A DNA stretch of 64,000 nucleotides from Candidatus Limnocylindrales bacterium (GTDB lineage: Bacteria > Desulfobacterota > Binatia > UBA1149 > CAITLU01), in contig DASPNR010000011.1 of the NCBI GenBank assembly GCA_035626395.1, positions 158,504 through 222,503 of the forward strand, written 5' to 3'. Position 1 is the stretch's first letter. Every line of letters starts with the position of its first letter. Of the stretch, positions 61,340 through 64,000 are shown one piece after another. Both the position numbers and the translations under genes were made by a program. The notes beneath the pieces are model-generated. The model did not search any database. It was not told the origin of the DNA and worked only from the letters and a program-made list of their open reading frames with translations.

Positions 61340-62940
61340 CACCAAACATCCTCCCAATTCATGAATGCGTCGCTCATACGCCCGAACCCGGGCAGAGCTG
61401 TATCTACTATCGTAATGATTGTAGCCCGCGCGTTTCCACCGGCCTTAGGACCGCGCGTCGCCCGGCCGACCATCTGACTGTACAGCACAAGGGACTTGGT
61501 CGGCCGTGCAATGACTGCAGCACTAGTCCGGGGTGCATCGAAACCTGTTGTCAGCACGCCATAGTTGCAGAGGACCATGGGTGTTGGTGTAGAACTCCGA
61601 AATTTTGTGACCAACCGATGACGCTCGTTGGCCGACGTGGCAGCAGTGACAGCGGCGGCGTCTTTGCCGCGCGCCTCTAGGACCGTAGCTAACAGACGTG
61701 CGTGTGCAACAGTTGCTGCAAAAACCAACACACGCGCGTGTTGTGCAAGCAACGACTCTACTTTTGCAATAATTACGAGGTTGCGCTGGTCGTCTTCCGC
61801 GAGCTTCTCTAAGACCGACTCAGGTACGTCGAGCGATTCCGACAATTTCGCGAGATCATCTGTCGTCAACGTTGGGCCGCCACCGTAGCTCAACGATTCG
61901 AAAGATGGGCGCGCTAGGTACCCCTCATCAATCAAGTAGTCCACCGGATTCGGGTATCCGGGAACCTCAAGCGAGACCTTGTTTCTGTGAAAGAAATTTG
62001 CCAGCTCAATGTCTTTGTCTGGGTCGTTCCATGTTCGACCGGGAGTAGCGGTCAGGCCTAACAATTTGGATCCGGGGTTACGGTCTACGAGTACTTCAAG
62101 AACTAGACGATACGACTCTGCGATCGCTTGGTGTGCCTCGTCGATAATCACCAGAGATGCGCGATCAGCGAGGCGAACAATGAAATCCATATCCCGCTTG
62201 GCTGTCGCGTAGGTCTTGCCAAGACCCGCGACCATAAAACCATCGTGGACGTCGGGAATAGAAAGCGAGCGGGTGCCCCAGTATCGGTAGATACGGATGG
62301 GTCGGTCCCCCAGCGCTTTCCATGCCGCCTCAAATTCGGATGCAGCTTGGTCACAGAGCTCCTCGCTGTATGCCAACCACACAGTGAGACACGGTTCGCG
62401 ACCTCGTAGCTCATTAGCTACGAGGTGCATAGCAGTACGCGTCTTCCCTGCGCCGGTCGGCATGTGTAGCAAAACGCGATGCGGACTGCTTCGCAGAAAA
62501 AGTTGAGCCTTGCGCACTGCCACACGCTGGTGAGCGAATAGCGCATAATCGCATACGGATTCGCCGATCGCAGGGCGTTGTTCGATTGGATCGACAGGCG
62601 TAGGGGGGACCCCGAAGAAGTCAAAAATCAGACGTTCTTTATGCGAACCTTTCGGAATACGGAGATTTCGGAGGAATGCGTAAGCGTCAGGGCTATGACC
62701 ACCGAGCACCGCGGCCAGTGTCTCGGCGATGTCGGGCGGCAGGAGGTCGAGGAGCTCGCGTCTGGCATCCGGGTCGCGGAGAAGTTCGTCGGCGGGACGA
62801 AAGGACGTCACCAAGCCCCGTAGACGGCGAGGACGCGCGAGAGACGGGTCGAGGAGATTAAGAAGGCGGACGACTGGTGGACCTATTAGTTGTTCTAGCA
62901 CCTCGTCGTCAGCGCGCGAGAGGACTTGGTCAAAGCGCAT
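61339..62940 (-). CDS. DEAD/DEAH-box superfamily-2 helicase
   Basis: 533 aa from the ATG at 62940, with AGAGG six bases upstream. The helicase motifs are in order: Walker A HMPTGAGKTRTAMHL (about residue 163), motif II IIDEAHQA (about 265), motif III GLTATPGRTW, and motif VI MVGRATRGPKAGGN. These match restriction-type (SSL2/RapA-like) helicases that translocate on dsDNA. The N-terminal 130 residues are a helical domain without recognised homology. It is first in the reverse arm and is translationally coupled to the GHKL gene. Confidence 0.86.
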   Translation of the reverse strand: MRFDQVLSRADDEVLEQLIGPPVVRLLNLLDPSLARPRRLRGLVTSFRPADELLRDPDARRELLDLLPPDIAETLAAVLGGHSPDAYAFLRNLRIPKGSHKERLIFDFFGVPPTPVDPIEQRPAIGESVCDYALFAHQRVAVRKAQLFLRSSPHRVLLHMPTGAGKTRTAMHLVANELRGREPCLTVWLAYSEELCDQAASEFEAAWKALGDRPIRIYRYWGTRSLSIPDVHDGFMVAGLGKTYATAKRDMDFIVRLADRASLVIIDEAHQAIAESYRLVLEVLVDRNPGSKLLGLTATPGRTWNDPDKDIELANFFHRNKVSLEVPGYPNPVDYLIDEGYLARPSFESLSYGGGPTLTTDDLAKLSESLDVPESVLEKLAEDDQRNLVIIAKVESLLAQHARVLVFAATVAHARLLATVLEARGKDAAAVTAATSANERHRLVTKFRSSTPTPMVLCNYGVLTTGFDAPRTSAAVIARPTKSLVLYSQMVGRATRGPKAGGNARATIITIVDTALPGFGRMSDAFMNWEDVW

Positions 62941-63550
62941 GACAGACCTCTTGTGTGCCCAATGTCTTCTCTAAGGGCTCGCTTGCTGTCTTACGCGACC
63001 GAGGAGCGTTCCGGATTGCCGTGGTGCCAAAAACTTTTGCGGAGGCAAGAACATGCGGATTCACGCGGCCGAACGAGCTACCATCAACGAACTTGAAAGC
63101 CACTATTTCCGGTGCCCTCGCGGCATGCAGAAGCTTGTCGCCTAAGAACAGGCGTGCGACAATCTGGCGAAAAGTACCCAGAGCCTTCGCGCCAAGACTG
63201 GAGTGATCCAGTTGGAGTTTGCCAAGCTTGTGGGCACGAAACCCTCGTTCGTCTCCTGGCGGAAGAACGCTTCCTCGCGCGGCGATTTCCTCTCCGTAGT
63301 TCAACACATCTCGGCCGGTTCGGGCTGTCGTGCCGGAGTTCGTTCGTCCCCGCCAAACTGGCGCCGACGCGTGAGTGCTACCGCTCGGGCGCGAAGGGTC
63401 CGGTGGGTATGCCCCGCGCTGGATCGGCTCGCCACTCAACCCGCCAACCTCCAGGAATTTATTCGGCTCCTCGCGGACACCGTCATAGCGGGCAAGGTCC
63501 CGAGGGCCGTCAAAGTGGATCTCGCCAGCGTGCAAGATACGAATCTTCAT
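62930..63550 (-). CDS. Uncertain open frame overlapping the helicase start
   Basis: A reverse open frame runs from an ATG at 63550 (MKIRILHAGEIHFDGPRDLA) to a TGA at 62930, overlapping the helicase start by 11 bases. There is no ribosome site, no recognised domain, and the composition is uneven. It may be a decayed gene. The helicase has its own ribosome site, so it does not depend on this frame. The rest of 62941-63820 holds no other gene that I can support and must contain the promoter of the reverse arm. Confidence 0.25.
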   Translation of the reverse strand: MKIRILHAGEIHFDGPRDLARYDGVREEPNKFLEVGGLSGEPIQRGAYPPDPSRPSGSTHASAPVWRGRTNSGTTARTGRDVLNYGEEIAARGSVLPPGDERGFRAHKLGKLQLDHSSLGAKALGTFRQIVARLFLGDKLLHAARAPEIVAFKFVDGSSFGRVNPHVLASAKVFGTTAIRNAPRSRKTASEPLEKTLGTQEVCHAL

Positions 63551-63820
63551 TCGTCTAACAGTCCCGAACCGAAAGGGTCGAAGCCAGCGCTGCCGGAGAT
63601 GGGCCATCGAAGCAGCCCCTCCGTCCTGATCTGCCTGACACGCCAATTGGCACCGCACCTTCGCTTGTTACCGAGTCGGCAGAGTTGGTTGAAGCGCAAC
63701 AGCGGGCATCCTCCATACTTCCCTCGATGCAACGGCCTGCCGCACGGTGCGAGTGACGTGCGCTACTTTACCACACAATGCGTCTGCCACTCCCTGACCA
63801 CACAATCACGGTGCGTCGCC

Positions 63821-64000
63821 TGTCAAGGGGAACCCAATTTTCCCCAGGTATGGGAACTGAAAATTCCCCACCCTGAGTTTCACTGCTGCGCCTCTGCTTC
63901 CTGAACCAGGCCAGCCTTGAGCTTGTCCTTGAGCCTGTAGGAGTTTCCGCGGATGTTGAGCGTGATGGCGTGGTGCAGGAGGCGGTCCAGGATCGCGGTG
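63821..64000. mobile_element. Terminal part of an IS21-family element
   Basis: The element end begins with TGTCAAGGGGAACCC at 63821, followed by two related inner repeats (GGGAACCCAATTTTCCCC and GGGAACTGAAAATTCCCC) in 63827-63870. TG ends and multiple internal repeats are typical of IS21. The IstB coding end follows inward. The element continues beyond the window; its other end is not visible. Confidence 0.8.
63880..64000 (-). CDS. istB: IstB ATPase, C-terminal end (cut by the window)
   Basis: The last 39 codons read TAILDRLLHHAITLNIRGNS then YRLKDKLKAGLVQEAEAQQ and stop at a TGA at 63882-63880. HH-ITLNIRG-SYRLK is the standard C-terminus of the IS21 transposition helper IstB, an AAA+ ATPase that assists the IstA transposase. 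The 5' part lies beyond 64000. Confidence 0.88.
   Translation of the reverse strand, partial: TAILDRLLHHAITLNIRGNSYRLKDKLKAGLVQEAEAQQ

Noticed and set aside
50810..62940. Classification as complete Dnd, Ssp, BREX or DISARM
   Set aside because: Diagnostic genes are missing: DndB/D/E, SspB/E, PglZ/BrxL and DrmB. Only individual components resemble those systems.
63140..63300. Possible XRE-like helix-turn-helix (LRAKTGVIQLEFAKLVGTKPSF) on the forward strand
   Set aside because: The resemblance is confined to about 25 residues, the rest of the frame is not protein-like, and there is no ribosome site.

Overview
The window is GC-rich DNA from a Gram-negative bacterium. Exported proteins combine dockerin-like calcium loops, DUF4215-type Cys-rich repeats and MopE-like metal-binding motifs. 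Together with an LLM-class flavin oxidoreductase and roadblock/coiled-coil signalling genes, this recalls soil 'deltaproteobacterial' lineages such as Binatota or Myxococcota. That placement is an inference from gene content; no marker gene is present.

Region 1 (1-14.7 kb) is housekeeping and catabolic. It holds a CBS protein followed by a DksA/TraR-BON protein, an SDR dehydrogenase, and an M15-like peptidoglycan carboxypeptidase lipoprotein. A forward run of three catabolic enzymes follows (LLM oxidoreductase, amidase, amidohydrolase). Next come a secreted Asp-box/dockerin-like protein, an RlmD/TrmA-family RNA methyltransferase, a TetR regulator and a hemolysin-III membrane protein.

Region 2 (14.8-34 kb) is an exported-protein block. 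Four reverse-strand genes are joined by TGATG and ATGA overlaps or very short gaps: a 1,291-aa dockerin/MopE/PKD protein, an NTF2-like secreted protein, an HExxH metallopeptidase and a 3,027-aa protein with 22 Ig-like modules. Nine of those modules are duplicated as a block of about 1,000 residues. A vanadium haloperoxidase/PAP2-like secreted enzyme and a small Cys-rich protein follow.

Region 3 (34.4-42.9 kb) is a forward cluster: a DUF1329 protein with a long Pro/Ala/Lys linker, a 70-aa protein, a 1,071-aa coiled coil, two roadblock-like proteins and a Cache-HAMP receptor lacking an output domain. Region 4 (43-50.1 kb) encodes a CAP-domain protein with a Thr-rich linker, an FG-GAP protein, a secreted protein ending in a Hint (intein/Hedgehog-like) domain, a GST, an HNH nuclease and a DUF4236 protein.

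Region 5 (about 50.3-64 kb) is a visibly more AT-rich accessory island, opened by a decayed helicase and closed by the end of an IS21-family element. Its forward arm encodes a zinc-ribbon protein, a HARE-HTH protein, a DNA phosphorothioation-associated putative methyltransferase, an excisionase-like HTH protein, DUF4007, a 1,188-aa P-loop ATPase and a DndC-like PAPS-reductase-family protein. Its convergent reverse arm encodes a DEAD/DEAH helicase, a GHKL (MORC/Hsp90-like) ATPase and a PLD-family nuclease. The simplest reading is a sulfur-based DNA-modification module facing an NTP-dependent restriction module. DndB, DndD, DndE, SspB and a cysteine desulfurase are not in the window, so this is a non-canonical arrangement and the best candidate for an undescribed system here.
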